Of a stretch of DNA of 64,000 nucleotides, positions 33,678 through 43,210 are shown piece by piece. Below the pieces are notes generated by a model. It did not search any database, was not told where the DNA came from, and was given only the letters and a program-made list of their open reading frames with translations. Location of the stretch: contig JBFMDX010000003.1 of NCBI GenBank assembly GCA_040753795.1, forward strand, positions 1-64,000, read 5' to 3'. A program made the translations under genes and the position numbers. This DNA comes from Thermodesulfobacteriota bacterium (GTDB lineage Bacteria > Desulfobacterota > Desulfobacteria > Desulfobacterales > Desulfosudaceae). How positions within the stretch are numbered: position 1 is the first letter of the stretch; every line of letters starts with the position of its first letter.

Positions 33678-34025
33678 GGCTCCTCCTCCATTTTCGAATC
33701 ATAAAACATCGGGGTCACCCCGGATATTGCACAAATTCAACAGGTCGCGGTTGCGGGAAAAAGAAAACAAAAATCATGGAATATCCGGGCAAAGCAGAAA
33801 CAGTATGCCTTTTTTCCGGAAGCATGGATATGAAAAAATTATATTCATCTGTGACCGGGGGAAATGGGGGATGTCCTTATCTGCGAGGCGGCGGGCCAAC
33901 ACCGTGGCAAGGGGCGCCGGGTATGATTCAAAATCCAAACCGCATGATACTTGCAATCCCGGGCCGTATGGCTTAAATTTCTGTCATTATTCATCTTGAA
34001 TTGGCCTGAGGCCCGTTAATAAAGA
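33678..34025. other. Divergent intergenic region
   Basis: The 348 nt between the SPFH pair and the outer-membrane protein gene contain no believable frame. Promoters for both sides must lie here, but I could not define boxes with confidence. Confidence 0.45.
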
Positions 34026-35630
34026 ATGTTTCCCTTCCTCCCCAAATTATACAATTTTCCATTCTTCATTGTATTCTTTATTTCGATATCATCCGCGTTC
34101 GCATCGCAGCAAACGCCAATGGTTCCTGATCCTGCTGCAAACAAGATAGAAAAGGCAACCGTAGAAGACGCGGCCCTCAAAACGGAAAAAGGGCTGCTCA
34201 TGTGGGATTATGAAAGGATCCCGGTTCCTGATAATGAATCGTTTGATCTACTGGGCTTTCATTATCTTCATCAGACCAATAATTGGCTTTTTCTGGGTTT
34301 CGGCGTCCACGCCCCTCTGGTTGATGGAAATTGCGGCGGCTTTATGGCGGTTGATGGAACAGTACATGCGCAACGGAAAATATGGAGAAACTCATTTGTC
34401 GATGCCGGCGTCTCGCTTGGCGGCGGCGGCGGGGGATCCAGCATAGAACAGAGCAAAGAGCTTTCCGGAAAGGGGGGTTACATCAAAAGTTACGCGGGGC
34501 TGGGATACGATTTCCGCGCTTTCTCCCTGGGCATTAACTATGCACACTTTCAATTCATGGATTCCTCCATAAACCACTCGCAATTTGATTTTTTCATCCA
34601 GAAACCGATTTCATTCTCGCTCAGCCCATATGCGTTTTCAGGTAAAAAGAGCGCCTTTGATCTTAGCCTTCCGGAATCCCGGGAAAAGATATTAACATTT
34701 GAATTGAACAATTTATTTCAAATCCAACCGGAAGGATCGAACACGGAAACGATTAATACGTTATCCCTTCAATTCACCCGCTTCCTGAATGAAAAATATT
34801 ACCTGTTTCTTGCAGGGGATGTCGGCTATTACGGCCTTCCCCTTTATAATCAACTGGTCGGTGGCATCGGGTATAAGTATTCCATCTCTCCCCGCGTCCA
34901 TCTATATCACCAGATAGGGGCCGGCTCCGGAGGGTATTCACCGGATATCATCGATACCGGTTCCGGGCTGCTGGTTTATCCGAAATGTTCGGCTGAATAC
35001 TTATTGAACAACCATATGGGGCTATCGGTTTCAGGCGGCTATCTGTTGGCGCCCGAGGGATCCTCCAGAAATTTAACCCTGGGTGCCGCCATAAATTATC
35101 ACCTTTCGACAACAGGACATATCCCCGATCAGTTCCGCCTTGACAGGGTTCTGACGTTTAGAGGGTTCCGCCTCAACGCGTTCCAGCAAACTGAATTTAA
35201 CGTTAAGTTCGGGGACGACCGTCTTGACGACATCAACCTGTTATCATTCCAGCTGGACAGTCTGGTAAATGACAACTGGTATGTACCCGTTCAGGTCAGC
35301 GTCGCGTATAATGATTTTCTCGGGTACCCGGGGTATGGAGAATTATTGACCGGATTAGGACGGCAGAATAAATTTACTGAAACAAACAGATTCCAGGGCT
35401 TTTGCCAGGTGCTGGTCGGCGTTAATGTTCTCAGCATATTGTTAAAGCCTTCGATTGGAATCAATTACAGCTTGAGTGACAACCTGGCGATCTATGCCCA
35501 GATCGGCAAGACCCTGTCAGTTTATAAATTATCCCTGCACAGTAATATTGACGTGGATAACGAACGATTAGACGCCAACCATATCGGAATCGGGCTGACC
35601 TATCGTTTTTCGGTGCTGGACATCCTGTAA
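34026..35630 (+). CDS. Outer-membrane beta-barrel protein of unknown function
   Basis: A 534-residue protein with a signal peptide (about residues 1-27, ending SAFA). After a short linker, alternating aromatic beta-strands run to the end, and the last residues (IGLTYRFSVLDIL) suit a barrel closing strand with a short tail. The sequence has two related halves: FTRFLNEKYYLFLAGDVGYY with GLPLYNQLVGGIG, and DSLVNDNWYVPVQVSVAYND with GYPGYGELLTGLG. This hints at an internal duplication. No family recognised. Convergent with modA, 15 nt apart. Confidence 0.7.
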   Translation: MFPFLPKLYNFPFFIVFFISISSAFASQQTPMVPDPAANKIEKATVEDAALKTEKGLLMWDYERIPVPDNESFDLLGFHYLHQTNNWLFLGFGVHAPLVDGNCGGFMAVDGTVHAQRKIWRNSFVDAGVSLGGGGGGSSIEQSKELSGKGGYIKSYAGLGYDFRAFSLGINYAHFQFMDSSINHSQFDFFIQKPISFSLSPYAFSGKKSAFDLSLPESREKILTFELNNLFQIQPEGSNTETINTLSLQFTRFLNEKYYLFLAGDVGYYGLPLYNQLVGGIGYKYSISPRVHLYHQIGAGSGGYSPDIIDTGSGLLVYPKCSAEYLLNNHMGLSVSGGYLLAPEGSSRNLTLGAAINYHLSTTGHIPDQFRLDRVLTFRGFRLNAFQQTEFNVKFGDDRLDDINLLSFQLDSLVNDNWYVPVQVSVAYNDFLGYPGYGELLTGLGRQNKFTETNRFQGFCQVLVGVNVLSILLKPSIGINYSLSDNLAIYAQIGKTLSVYKLSLHSNIDVDNERLDANHIGIGLTYRFSVLDIL

Positions 35631-35645
35631 ATTTTTTTTACGTTG

Positions 35646-36446
35646 TCATCGATCCCGCAGCGGTCTGAAACCATTGTCTGCCAATATCTTCAGACCGGCT
35701 TCGCTTACGACAAAGTCGACAAACAGCCGCGCCGGAGCTTCGTGCCTGGTTCCCTTGACCACCGCGATGGGGTAGTCGATGGGTGTATGGCTTCCCTCCG
35801 GAGCGGTGGTCACCACCTTTACGTCGGCGGGTCGGGTGGCGGCATCGGTGGCGTAAACGACTCCGGCATCCACTTCACCCCGGGCCGTGTAATCCAGCGC
35901 CTGGCTAACGTTTTCGGCCGGCATGAGCTTGTTTTTCAAGTCATCGAAAATCTTCAGATAATGGAACACGTCATCGGCATACCGACCGGCCGGAACCGTA
36001 CGGGGATTGCCCACGGCGATCTTTTTAACTTTTGCTTTGGTCAAATCCTCGAAGGAAGAAACGACCACCCTGGAAGAGGCCGGGACGATCAGGACCATGC
36101 CGTTGGAGGCAAAAACGCTTTTTGTTTCCCATTTTATTCTACCCTCCGCCAGAAGTTCATCCATCTCTTTGGCCGCGTCGGATGCGAACACATCCACCGG
36201 CGCGCCGCCCCGGATCTGCGACTGGAGATCGCCGGAAGCGCCGAAATTCAGCCTGACTTTTATCGCAGGATGGGACGCTTCAAATTGTTTGCTTATCTCC
36301 GTAAAGGCGTCTTTAAGGCTGCTGGCCGCGGAAACCGTTATCTCCTCCGGCTCCACCGCCCCCACATCTTTAACGGCCGGTAAAAAAACCAGTACAGACA
36401 ACAGAACTATAAAAGCAGCTTTTTTGAACTCCAGGTTCATGATCAT
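35646..36446 (-). CDS. modA: Molybdate-type ABC transporter substrate-binding protein
   Basis: A 266-residue periplasmic protein with a signal peptide (about residues 1-29). The ModA pattern is clear: TVSAASSLKDAFTEISKQFE, then NFGASGDLQSQI, GAPVDVFASA-like VFASDAAKEMD, and TVPAGRYADDVF. Family length is about 250. It would bind molybdate or tungstate. The ModB and ModC genes are not in this window, so it may work with a remote transporter. Four tandem GTATAC boxes lie 70-100 nt upstream. Confidence 0.9.
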   Translation of the reverse strand: MIMNLEFKKAAFIVLLSVLVFLPAVKDVGAVEPEEITVSAASSLKDAFTEISKQFEASHPAIKVRLNFGASGDLQSQIRGGAPVDVFASDAAKEMDELLAEGRIKWETKSVFASNGMVLIVPASSRVVVSSFEDLTKAKVKKIAVGNPRTVPAGRYADDVFHYLKIFDDLKNKLMPAENVSQALDYTARGEVDAGVVYATDAATRPADVKVVTTAPEGSHTPIDYPIAVVKGTRHEAPARLFVDFVVSEAGLKILADNGFRPLRDR

Positions 36447-36516
36447 CGCAAATGCCCTCCCTCTTTTGATAAAGTTATCCCTGTTTTTTCGTCATTTATT
36501 GTTTTATCCTTCATTC

Positions 36517-36543
36517 GTATACGGTATACAGTATACGGTATAC
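36517..36543. promoter_or_regulatory. Four tandem GTATAC boxes, likely GntR-type operator array
   Basis: GTATAC occurs at 36517, 36524, 36531 and 36538, each 7 nt apart with one base between. Each hexamer is a palindrome. GTATAC-type sequences are frequent in operators of FadR/VanR-type GntR regulators, and such a gene lies next to it. The array is upstream of modA. Confidence 0.6.
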
Positions 36544-36698
36544 AATAAAACACGCTGCGATTTTACTGTCAAGTGTAAAAATGGTTAATAAATTCAATAA
36601 CTCGAAGTAAGATGCCCTTTAAAGGGGGTGACAATGAAAAGTGCGGGGTGGAGGATCTGTTATATGATGGTTACAGGTTGGACTTCGGGGAAAAGAAA

Positions 36699-37373
36699 TT
36701 ACCGATTCGGCTCTTCGATACTTAATTTTTCAACCGTCATTTCCTTGGCCAGCAATACTGTGCTGTGGAATAAAACAATGGCTTCCTGACTGTTTTTCTC
36801 TAATATTTTTTCATATATTTTTTTCACACTTCTCATGAGGCGTTCCGGAATATCCGGGGCATTGGTCACCGCCGCCCACATGATACGGCTACCGATGGGT
36901 ATGAGTTCCCTGGTTATTTTTTCGATTATCGGGTTGCCTGTTTTTGTGACCAGAAAAAGAATGATATCATTCATCATCTGGATATAGGCATCGAAATCCG
37001 TTTTCTGTATGCTCTCTTCCATTTGGCGTATCATTTTTTCCATTTGGCGTTTGTCGGGTTCCGACAAATCAATAAAATGAGACATCGAGTAGTCCAGCAG
37101 AATCCTTACCGTATCATAAAAATGGCCTATATACTCGACGGATAACGTGGTTACCTGATAGCTGCCGTTGGTCATTCGTTCCAGTAACTGTTGCTGCTCA
37201 AGCGCCCGCAACGCTTCCCGAACCGGAGTCCGGCTGACGTTCCACTCCTTTGACACCTGGGTTTCCCGAAGAATCTCGCCGGATTTATACTCCCCGTGAA
37301 CAATTCTGGCACGAATCATCCTCAAAAGCTTATTGGCGTAATTTTCTCTGGTAAACAAATCGGCGTTATTCAT
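36699..37373 (-). CDS. GntR family transcriptional regulator (FadR/FCD subfamily)
   Basis: A 224-residue regulator. The winged helix is at residues 12-75 (IRARIVHGEYKSGEIL, SKEWNVSRTPVREALRALEQ). The helical FCD-like domain follows to residue 210; in this class it binds a metal and a small acid effector, but the usual His ligands are not all obvious here. It reads toward modA with the GTATAC array between, so it may control modA or itself. The effector is unknown. Confidence 0.87.
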   Translation of the reverse strand: MNNADLFTRENYANKLLRMIRARIVHGEYKSGEILRETQVSKEWNVSRTPVREALRALEQQQLLERMTNGSYQVTTLSVEYIGHFYDTVRILLDYSMSHFIDLSEPDKRQMEKMIRQMEESIQKTDFDAYIQMMNDIILFLVTKTGNPIIEKITRELIPIGSRIMWAAVTNAPDIPERLMRSVKKIYEKILEKNSQEAIVLFHSTVLLAKEMTVEKLSIEEPNR

Positions 37374-37493
37374 TCCAACCCATTTAAAATCGTTGCGTGG
37401 TTGACTGGATCTGACCCGCGATTTATTGTGAAAACGATATATTATTCAGCCGATAGAATCAAGCAAGCATCCACCCGCATAGCGTGGCCTGGC

Positions 37494-38582
37494 CTATTCA
37501 TCCACCGTATAGTGATAAACCTTGTCGTATTTCTGCCAAACCGCCAGATCAACGGTCTTCTTCGTGTTGTTGTACAGGGCGCTCCACGACGTATTGCAGA
37601 TCGCACCGGTTTGGGGGTCTTTGACATTATGCATCCTGGCTTTGGCCAACAAGTCGATGCCCTCCCGGGTCGTCATTATCCCGTTCGTTTCCCGCAGGCG
37701 GTTCAAGATGATCTGGTAGCGGTCATGGCCATCTCCGATATTAAACTTCCTGCCCGGCGTCAGGTAGAAGTTGGTGGCGGCCTGGTATTTCCCGTCCGGT
37801 TTCAGGACCTGCATTTCATTATCGACGTACTCGACAATGACACTGTTGCCGGCCGCGTCGGTTATCTGATAGTGGTAGCAGCTATTGGCCGAGCTGCACA
37901 TGTCATATTTTTGCAGCAGGGCGACCGCTTCATCCACGGTGGCCGCCTTGTCCAGCAACAGGCGGATGGCTGTCGTACTGGTAATCGCCACCTTGCCCGT
38001 CTCCTGCCGGGTGGGCGGGTCAAAAAGCTGAAGGATGCCGACCGCCAGTCCTTTTTCATTGATACCATCCAGGGGCAGGTAGGGCGCGGACATGGCCAGT
38101 CCCTTGCTCCATAACGCTTCCACTATATTGCCCCCTTCCCTGTACCCATCGATGAACGCCAGGTTGACCATGGAGACGCTCCGGTAGCCCTTATCCGGTT
38201 TTGTATATACCAGCATAACGATCGATTCATAGTCGAAGTTTCTTCCAAAAACGCGGTCGCCATCCGGTGTAACGGCATTAAACGTACTGCAGCTCAAATC
38301 AGGCGTTTTCATCTCAATGGCAAATCCCTTCAGGATCTGCCGGGACACGAATTCAACCAGCTCGGCATCATTGCTGGCGCCGACGTTGAGGAAATCGTCA
38401 AATCCGTAGTCGCCATGATATGTCATCACATAGAAATGGTCATCGACCTTTTGAATGCTGTTGGCCGTCTTGATCTCATTGCGAAAAACAAATCCGACCC
38501 CGGCCGCCGAGATCACCAGTACCGCCAGGATACCGATTAACGCCTTTTTCACAAACCCGTTCTGCTTTTCCATGACACGCAT
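37494..38582 (-). CDS. Membrane-anchored linear amide C-N hydrolase (choloylglycine hydrolase/Ntn-like)
   Basis: A 362-residue protein with an N-terminal membrane segment (about residues 12-33), so the enzyme domain is probably periplasmic. The likely nucleophile is Cys98 in LSCSTFNAV, followed by FGRNFDYES, the conserved RNxD of bile-salt hydrolase and related acylases. Later ILQLFDP and AATNFYLTP support the fold. Such enzymes cleave amide bonds of N-acyl amino acids, lipids or bile conjugates. If it were processed, a propeptide would be removed before Cys98. The ATG at 38582 or 38573 could be used. Confidence 0.8.
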   Translation of the reverse strand: MRVMEKQNGFVKKALIGILAVLVISAAGVGFVFRNEIKTANSIQKVDDHFYVMTYHGDYGFDDFLNVGASNDAELVEFVSRQILKGFAIEMKTPDLSCSTFNAVTPDGDRVFGRNFDYESIVMLVYTKPDKGYRSVSMVNLAFIDGYREGGNIVEALWSKGLAMSAPYLPLDGINEKGLAVGILQLFDPPTRQETGKVAITSTTAIRLLLDKAATVDEAVALLQKYDMCSSANSCYHYQITDAAGNSVIVEYVDNEMQVLKPDGKYQAATNFYLTPGRKFNIGDGHDRYQIILNRLRETNGIMTTREGIDLLAKARMHNVKDPQTGAICNTSWSALYNNTKKTVDLAVWQKYDKVYHYTVDE

Positions 38583-38872
38583 CCGATTAGCTTAAAGTTG
38601 AAGGTTTATCAGCATAGCATATTGATATAAAAAAGACAGCTTCAGAAATCTCATCCGGTTAAGATGCCGCAGGAACGATCCCGGGATCAACCAGGATCTT
38701 GACTCTCCATATCGGCCTTGTTATTAATGTCGGCCATAAACAATTGCTTTTGTCAAAACGCTACCGTGTATGGCGACATCACCCAAACCCGCCTGTTGTT
38801 TAAACCTGAAGCACATGGGCTACAGTGACTTGCTTAGCAGCATTCCCCGTCGATGCAGGAGTTGAAAGACCG

Positions 38873-39694
38873 ATGAACTACAGGATATCCGGCAACGTCC
38901 TCGCCGTATACATGGCCTGTCTGGGAACGGCCGGTTTCCTGCTAGGCGCCATCTGTGCGGCGTTTGCGGCCGGAACGGTCCACAGCGACGAAACCACCAT
39001 ACTCCAGAGGATTCTTGGAACCCTTTTCGGCCTGACGCTGATGGCCGGCTCGGGGACGGCGCTGTGCCTGCTGGCGAAGGCGCTGGCCAGGGACCTCGCC
39101 TCCTCACCAGTCCGCCGGTCATTGACGGGACTTTTCGCCTATATAAAAGCCCAGATAACCGGGCGCAGCCTGGCGTCGTCCGCGCTGCTGTTCGTCACCA
39201 TGCTGGATTGCCTGGCAGCGCTGAGATACCGCTCTGTGTTCCCGGCGAATATCATGGATATCGAGTTCCTCGCGATTCACGCTTCCCTTTTTCTCGGCCT
39301 GATCGCCGCGGCGCGCCCGGCCACCCGGCGGGGCGCAGCCCTTAAATACGCGGCATTTGCCTCGTTATTGGGCATTTACGCGGCCATCGCCGTCAGGAAC
39401 ATCGACGCCTACTCGGCCGCGGTTTTCCTTTTCCTGGTTCTTGGCAAGTTCGCCGGAATGTACTTCAACCCTCCCGACACCGATGAGCGGGCGATCACGG
39501 CCGCACGGTGGATCATGAACCTGGTCATCTTCATGTCCGTGGTCATGATCGGGCGTGCCGTTGGCGCCGACGGCCCTGGCCCGGCGGCCGCCGCCGTCTA
39601 TTTCGGCGCCCTTGGCCTTCTGGAAGCGGTGAATTTCTATGGTATTAGATTCTCAGAAGAGACCGCCGCCTTCATCAGATCACGGCTCAACTGA
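38873..39694 (+). CDS. Multi-pass membrane protein of unknown function
   Basis: A 273-residue protein with seven or eight hydrophobic segments spread over its length. AGGAG lies upstream of the ATG at 38873. Short loops carry Arg-rich turns (positive inside). No motif recognised. The following gene starts 19 nt after its stop and also has membrane helices, so they may form a complex. Confidence 0.65.
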   Translation: MNYRISGNVLAVYMACLGTAGFLLGAICAAFAAGTVHSDETTILQRILGTLFGLTLMAGSGTALCLLAKALARDLASSPVRRSLTGLFAYIKAQITGRSLASSALLFVTMLDCLAALRYRSVFPANIMDIEFLAIHASLFLGLIAAARPATRRGAALKYAAFASLLGIYAAIAVRNIDAYSAAVFLFLVLGKFAGMYFNPPDTDERAITAARWIMNLVIFMSVVMIGRAVGADGPGPAAAAVYFGALGLLEAVNFYGIRFSEETAAFIRSRLN

Positions 39695-39713
39695 CGCGTC
39701 AGGAATGGAAGGA

Positions 39714-40814
39714 ATGACTGACATCGACGGCTGGGAAATCGATCTTCGCCAGATCTACGGCGGCCGGTGGCGCGACCGTAAACGTTTCGGCCTGGGCGAA
39801 TCCCTCTGGGAAGCGCCTGATGGCAGCTATGCCGTGCTTCTCTATGGCATCGGTGAAATCGGCATAAACAAAGAGGTCGGTCATCTGGCGGTGTTCCGGG
39901 ACAAGCAGGCGCCGGTGACGGTCGCGCGGTTCGGACGACAGTTGTTCTGGCATCGCGACGACGATACGGCGCAGTTCGGCGAGGGCGGCCTGTTTCTGGT
40001 CCATCGCTATGACGTCACGGGTAAACGGCTCATGGCGACGCCACTGCTTGTCGATACGACTCGCGGCGCCTGGGCAATGCCACCGGACTTGCCAGGGGTT
40101 TTCCATCGCCTGCACCGGCTCCGGTCAACTGATTGCGTCCTGTGCCGCGATGACGAGACGGCAGCGCCCGCTGTGTCCCTGGACCCTTCAGCCCTGCGCT
40201 GGCGGACCTGTCGGCCCGGAGGCGGCATTCTGGTTTCGGCGTTCGCCTGGGGCATACCGGCGGCAATTTCGACCGGCTATCTCTGGGCCTTAATACGCTT
40301 TGCCGCGCTACCGGTCGTCGGTACCATAGATCAGATGTTGCCGGATGGCCCACTGGCGGACGAGACCCACTTCGATCAACTCTGGCAACCGCTGATGGTG
40401 GCCGGGCCGGCGTTCGCTGCCTATGTCCTCGGGTTGGCGGGGCTGGTGCGCCGTGCCGTCCTGGCCACCGGGCGCGCATATGGTCTGGCGGTCTGGGCGC
40501 TGGTGCTGGTCTGCTTAAGCCCTCTCGTGTTCATGGGACTCAATGCAGTGCTGGACCGGTCGCCTGCCGCGGTTCGGGAGGTTGTCGTGCTTAATAAATA
40601 TGAGAGCACCGATCCGAACACCGGTGCTAACCCGATGTGGCGCCTGACGCTTGCTTCCTGGCGCCCCGGCCGCGAGTTGGAAATCCTGCCGGTCAGCGAG
40701 AATGAATACCGCGCCGCCATTCCTCAGCAGACTAAAGTGGCCCTGACCTTGCACACGGGATACTTCGGCCATAATTGGATTGCGTCCTACCGTCTCCAGC
40801 CTCCGACCCGATAA
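39714..40814 (+). CDS. Unknown protein with N-terminal soluble domain and three membrane segments
   Basis: A 366-residue protein. About 170 residues are soluble (WEIDLRQIYGGRWRDRKRFG, with a DCVLCRDDE motif near 145). Membrane segments follow around 185-205, 235-255 and 270-295, and a C-terminal soluble domain of about 70 residues. The start is chosen for AGGA 9 nt before the ATG at 39714. No family recognised. Its neighbour upstream is another membrane protein. Confidence 0.6.
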   Translation: MTDIDGWEIDLRQIYGGRWRDRKRFGLGESLWEAPDGSYAVLLYGIGEIGINKEVGHLAVFRDKQAPVTVARFGRQLFWHRDDDTAQFGEGGLFLVHRYDVTGKRLMATPLLVDTTRGAWAMPPDLPGVFHRLHRLRSTDCVLCRDDETAAPAVSLDPSALRWRTCRPGGGILVSAFAWGIPAAISTGYLWALIRFAALPVVGTIDQMLPDGPLADETHFDQLWQPLMVAGPAFAAYVLGLAGLVRRAVLATGRAYGLAVWALVLVCLSPLVFMGLNAVLDRSPAAVREVVVLNKYESTDPNTGANPMWRLTLASWRPGRELEILPVSENEYRAAIPQQTKVALTLHTGYFGHNWIASYRLQPPTR

Positions 40815-40870
40815 GCGATCTCAAACCGGAAGCGGCCGGTTTTGCAGATTGGTTTGAGGTCGTGAAAATA

Positions 40871-40899
40871 TTGACACGCAAGGCCTTGCCATGGATAAT
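40871..40899 (+). promoter_or_regulatory. Promoter of the octahaem cytochrome gene
   Basis: TTGACA (40871-40876), 17-nt spacer, GATAAT (40894-40899). The spacer holds the palindrome CAAGGCCTTG and is nearly the same as that of the CBS gene promoter at 43115-43143. Confidence 0.75.
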
Positions 40900-40950
40900 G
40901 ATCGGAACGAAAGACCAATGTTTTCTTGAAGGCCGCGGGGAGATGCTGAA

Positions 40951-42921
40951 GTGCCGCTCTTTTTTTCCATATCGTTACTTTTATGTTTTCTTTTCTCCTT
41001 GCCATTGACCCCGCCGGCGATTTGCGGTGAAATCGCGTCCCCGGATTCGGGCTATTGCCTTTCCTGTCATTTTAATAAAATCAACCCCGCCGGAAAAGAA
41101 TCGCCGGCAAAGCATCCCGGCGCTCTTCTCGATCAGCACCCGCCGGACCGGTTTCGGTGCGTCTATTGTCACGGGATGAAGCCCGATTCGGATCCGGCCG
41201 GCCAATCGGACCCATGCCCCTCCCGTGAACCCGGAATGTTTATCCCCCGGCCTCATAGCCAGGCCGCCTGCCTTCGCTGTCATGAGAGTACCTACCGGCT
41301 CGCCGGCGCGGAGCGTCTGGAAGACGCGCGCGCACTGCTGGACAAGCATGGATGTTATGCCTGCCATTATTCGGAAGGCGTCGATTACCAAAAAAAATTC
41401 GCCCCACCCCTCAATGGCCTGCGCAAGAAACTGGCGGACAGACGCTGGCTCTTAAGCTGGCTGAGCGGCCCTTCCGGGATGAGGCCCGGAACGGTCATGC
41501 CGGATTTTCATCTTCCGGAAAACGAAATCCAGACCCTGGCCGCTTTCCTGCTGAAACTGCCGTACCCGGAAACGTTTGCGCCCATCGACCTCGGCAACGC
41601 TTCGGTTGAGCGGGGGCGTCAATCCTTCCATCGTCGCGGATGCATCGCCTGCCATGTGATTCAACGCCATGAATCGCAATCCATGCGCCGTATTCCGGTC
41701 CTTTTCGACGCCGGCATCAAGCTCAAGCCCGAATGGATCTGGGTCGAGCTCGAAGATCCCCGCCGGTACAATCCCGATGCCCGCATCCCCCTGCTTATCC
41801 TTCCCCGGGAAGAGACCCTCGACATCATCGCGTACCTGGTTTCCGAGACATCGGGAATCGAGGACGTTCAAATAAAAACCTTTCAGAAAGCGGTTCCCGG
41901 AACCCCGTCAGGTGAACAGATCATCCGCGCCAGGCGGTGTTACGCCTGCCACCGGATCAGCGGTTTTGAAAAGGACGAGCTGCCCCCGTCCGCGGGCGAT
42001 AAACCGGCAAAAACACACACCCTGACGGGGATTCATGGATACCGGCCCGGTGCGGGCAATACGCAAACCGGACAGGGCGTCAACCTTCCGGACTTCGGTC
42101 TGAATTCCGGAGATACGGAGAAATTGCTGACGCTGTTCTTTTCTCTGCCTTCGACGGACATACCGGAGGCGTTAATGGTTCCGGCCTCTCCGGACCGCCA
42201 GCGCGGCCAGGCCGGTCATCGCCTGGTGGCTGATTATGCCTGCGGTGATTGCCATCTATTGGAAGATCCGATCAAACCGCGGGCAGGCCGATATGTCGAC
42301 CGCACCAGCCTGATGCCGCCCCGGCTGGATTTTGAGGGAGAAAAAGTTCAGCCCCAATGGCTGGCCGGCTACCTGGCATCGCCCTCCCGGCTCCGGATAT
42401 GGCTGGAAATGCAGATGCCGCTTTTCTATCTGGATGACAAAAGCATCGGCATGATCATCGATTATTTCCGGGACCGTTCCGGCCTGCCCGTGTCCGTCCC
42501 CCGGCAATACGCCCTCCCCTTTGACCCGGTCGGCCTGTCAGCGACCGACCGGGAGATGGGGCTTTACCGGTTCCGGAACGACCGGTGCATGCAGTGCCAC
42601 CCGGTCAGCGCCGCGGCGGAACTGCCGCCGGGCGTATCCCTTGATGACCTGGCCGTGGACCTCATGCTGGCCAAAAACCGGCTCACCTATGAATGGACCG
42701 TCAATTTTCTCAAAGACCCGGTCCGTTTCGCCGGAGCCCGCACCCGCATGCCGTATGTCTATTTCTCGCCGGAAGGCCTGCCGAGGGTGAGCGATGCGGA
42801 ATTCTGGATGGAAAAAGTGGCGCGGTTTCTTTTTGTCATGGAAGAGCCCCCGGCACCTTTAACACCGGAAGAGCACAGGCGATCCGTGCCCGATACCGAC
42901 TGGCTTCATACGGATTATTAG
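40951..42921 (+). CDS. Exported octahaem c-type cytochrome
   Basis: A 656-residue protein with a signal peptide (about residues 1-25, ending AICG). Eight CxxCH haem-binding motifs are present: CLSCH, CVYCH, CLRCH, CYACH, CIACH, CYACH, CGDCH and CMQCH. The first three lie close together, the others are spread with class I cytochrome-like segments (RGRQSFHRRGCIACH, TVMPDF, RMPYVYF) that supply Met ligands. It starts with GTG and a GGGGAG site upstream. It should carry electrons in the periplasm, but the partners are unknown. No membrane anchor other than the signal. Confidence 0.88.
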   Translation: MPLFFSISLLLCFLFSLPLTPPAICGEIASPDSGYCLSCHFNKINPAGKESPAKHPGALLDQHPPDRFRCVYCHGMKPDSDPAGQSDPCPSREPGMFIPRPHSQAACLRCHESTYRLAGAERLEDARALLDKHGCYACHYSEGVDYQKKFAPPLNGLRKKLADRRWLLSWLSGPSGMRPGTVMPDFHLPENEIQTLAAFLLKLPYPETFAPIDLGNASVERGRQSFHRRGCIACHVIQRHESQSMRRIPVLFDAGIKLKPEWIWVELEDPRRYNPDARIPLLILPREETLDIIAYLVSETSGIEDVQIKTFQKAVPGTPSGEQIIRARRCYACHRISGFEKDELPPSAGDKPAKTHTLTGIHGYRPGAGNTQTGQGVNLPDFGLNSGDTEKLLTLFFSLPSTDIPEALMVPASPDRQRGQAGHRLVADYACGDCHLLEDPIKPRAGRYVDRTSLMPPRLDFEGEKVQPQWLAGYLASPSRLRIWLEMQMPLFYLDDKSIGMIIDYFRDRSGLPVSVPRQYALPFDPVGLSATDREMGLYRFRNDRCMQCHPVSAAAELPPGVSLDDLAVDLMLAKNRLTYEWTVNFLKDPVRFAGARTRMPYVYFSPEGLPRVSDAEFWMEKVARFLFVMEEPPAPLTPEEHRRSVPDTDWLHTDY

Positions 42922-43114
42922 CCTGTAGTAGGGCACACGATCATCTGTCCGCCGCGCTGCCGCATGGAGGCGAGCACGCCGGAAGAACGGGCCGCGGTAG
43001 GCGTTCGTGGCCCACAAGCAGGGGGCTTTGGCCTGACAGGAACGCCTGGCAGACGCATTGCGGCCGTTTAAAAAGCGCGGGACAGCAAGAGAAGCGCTCT
43101 GCGACTAAAACAAG

Positions 43115-43143
43115 TTGACACGCAAGGCCTGCCCTGGTATAAG
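43115..43143 (+). promoter_or_regulatory. Promoter of the CBS-domain protein gene
   Basis: TTGACA (43115-43120), 17-nt spacer, TATAAG (43138-43143). The first ten bases of the spacer, CGCAAGGCCT, also occur after the -35 box of the cytochrome promoter. Confidence 0.75.
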
Positions 43144-43210
43144 GTATTTGCTTAAAAAGCAATCTATTATCCTTATTTTTAGTTTATCCGGCACGAAACA
43201 GGAGTCCGTT

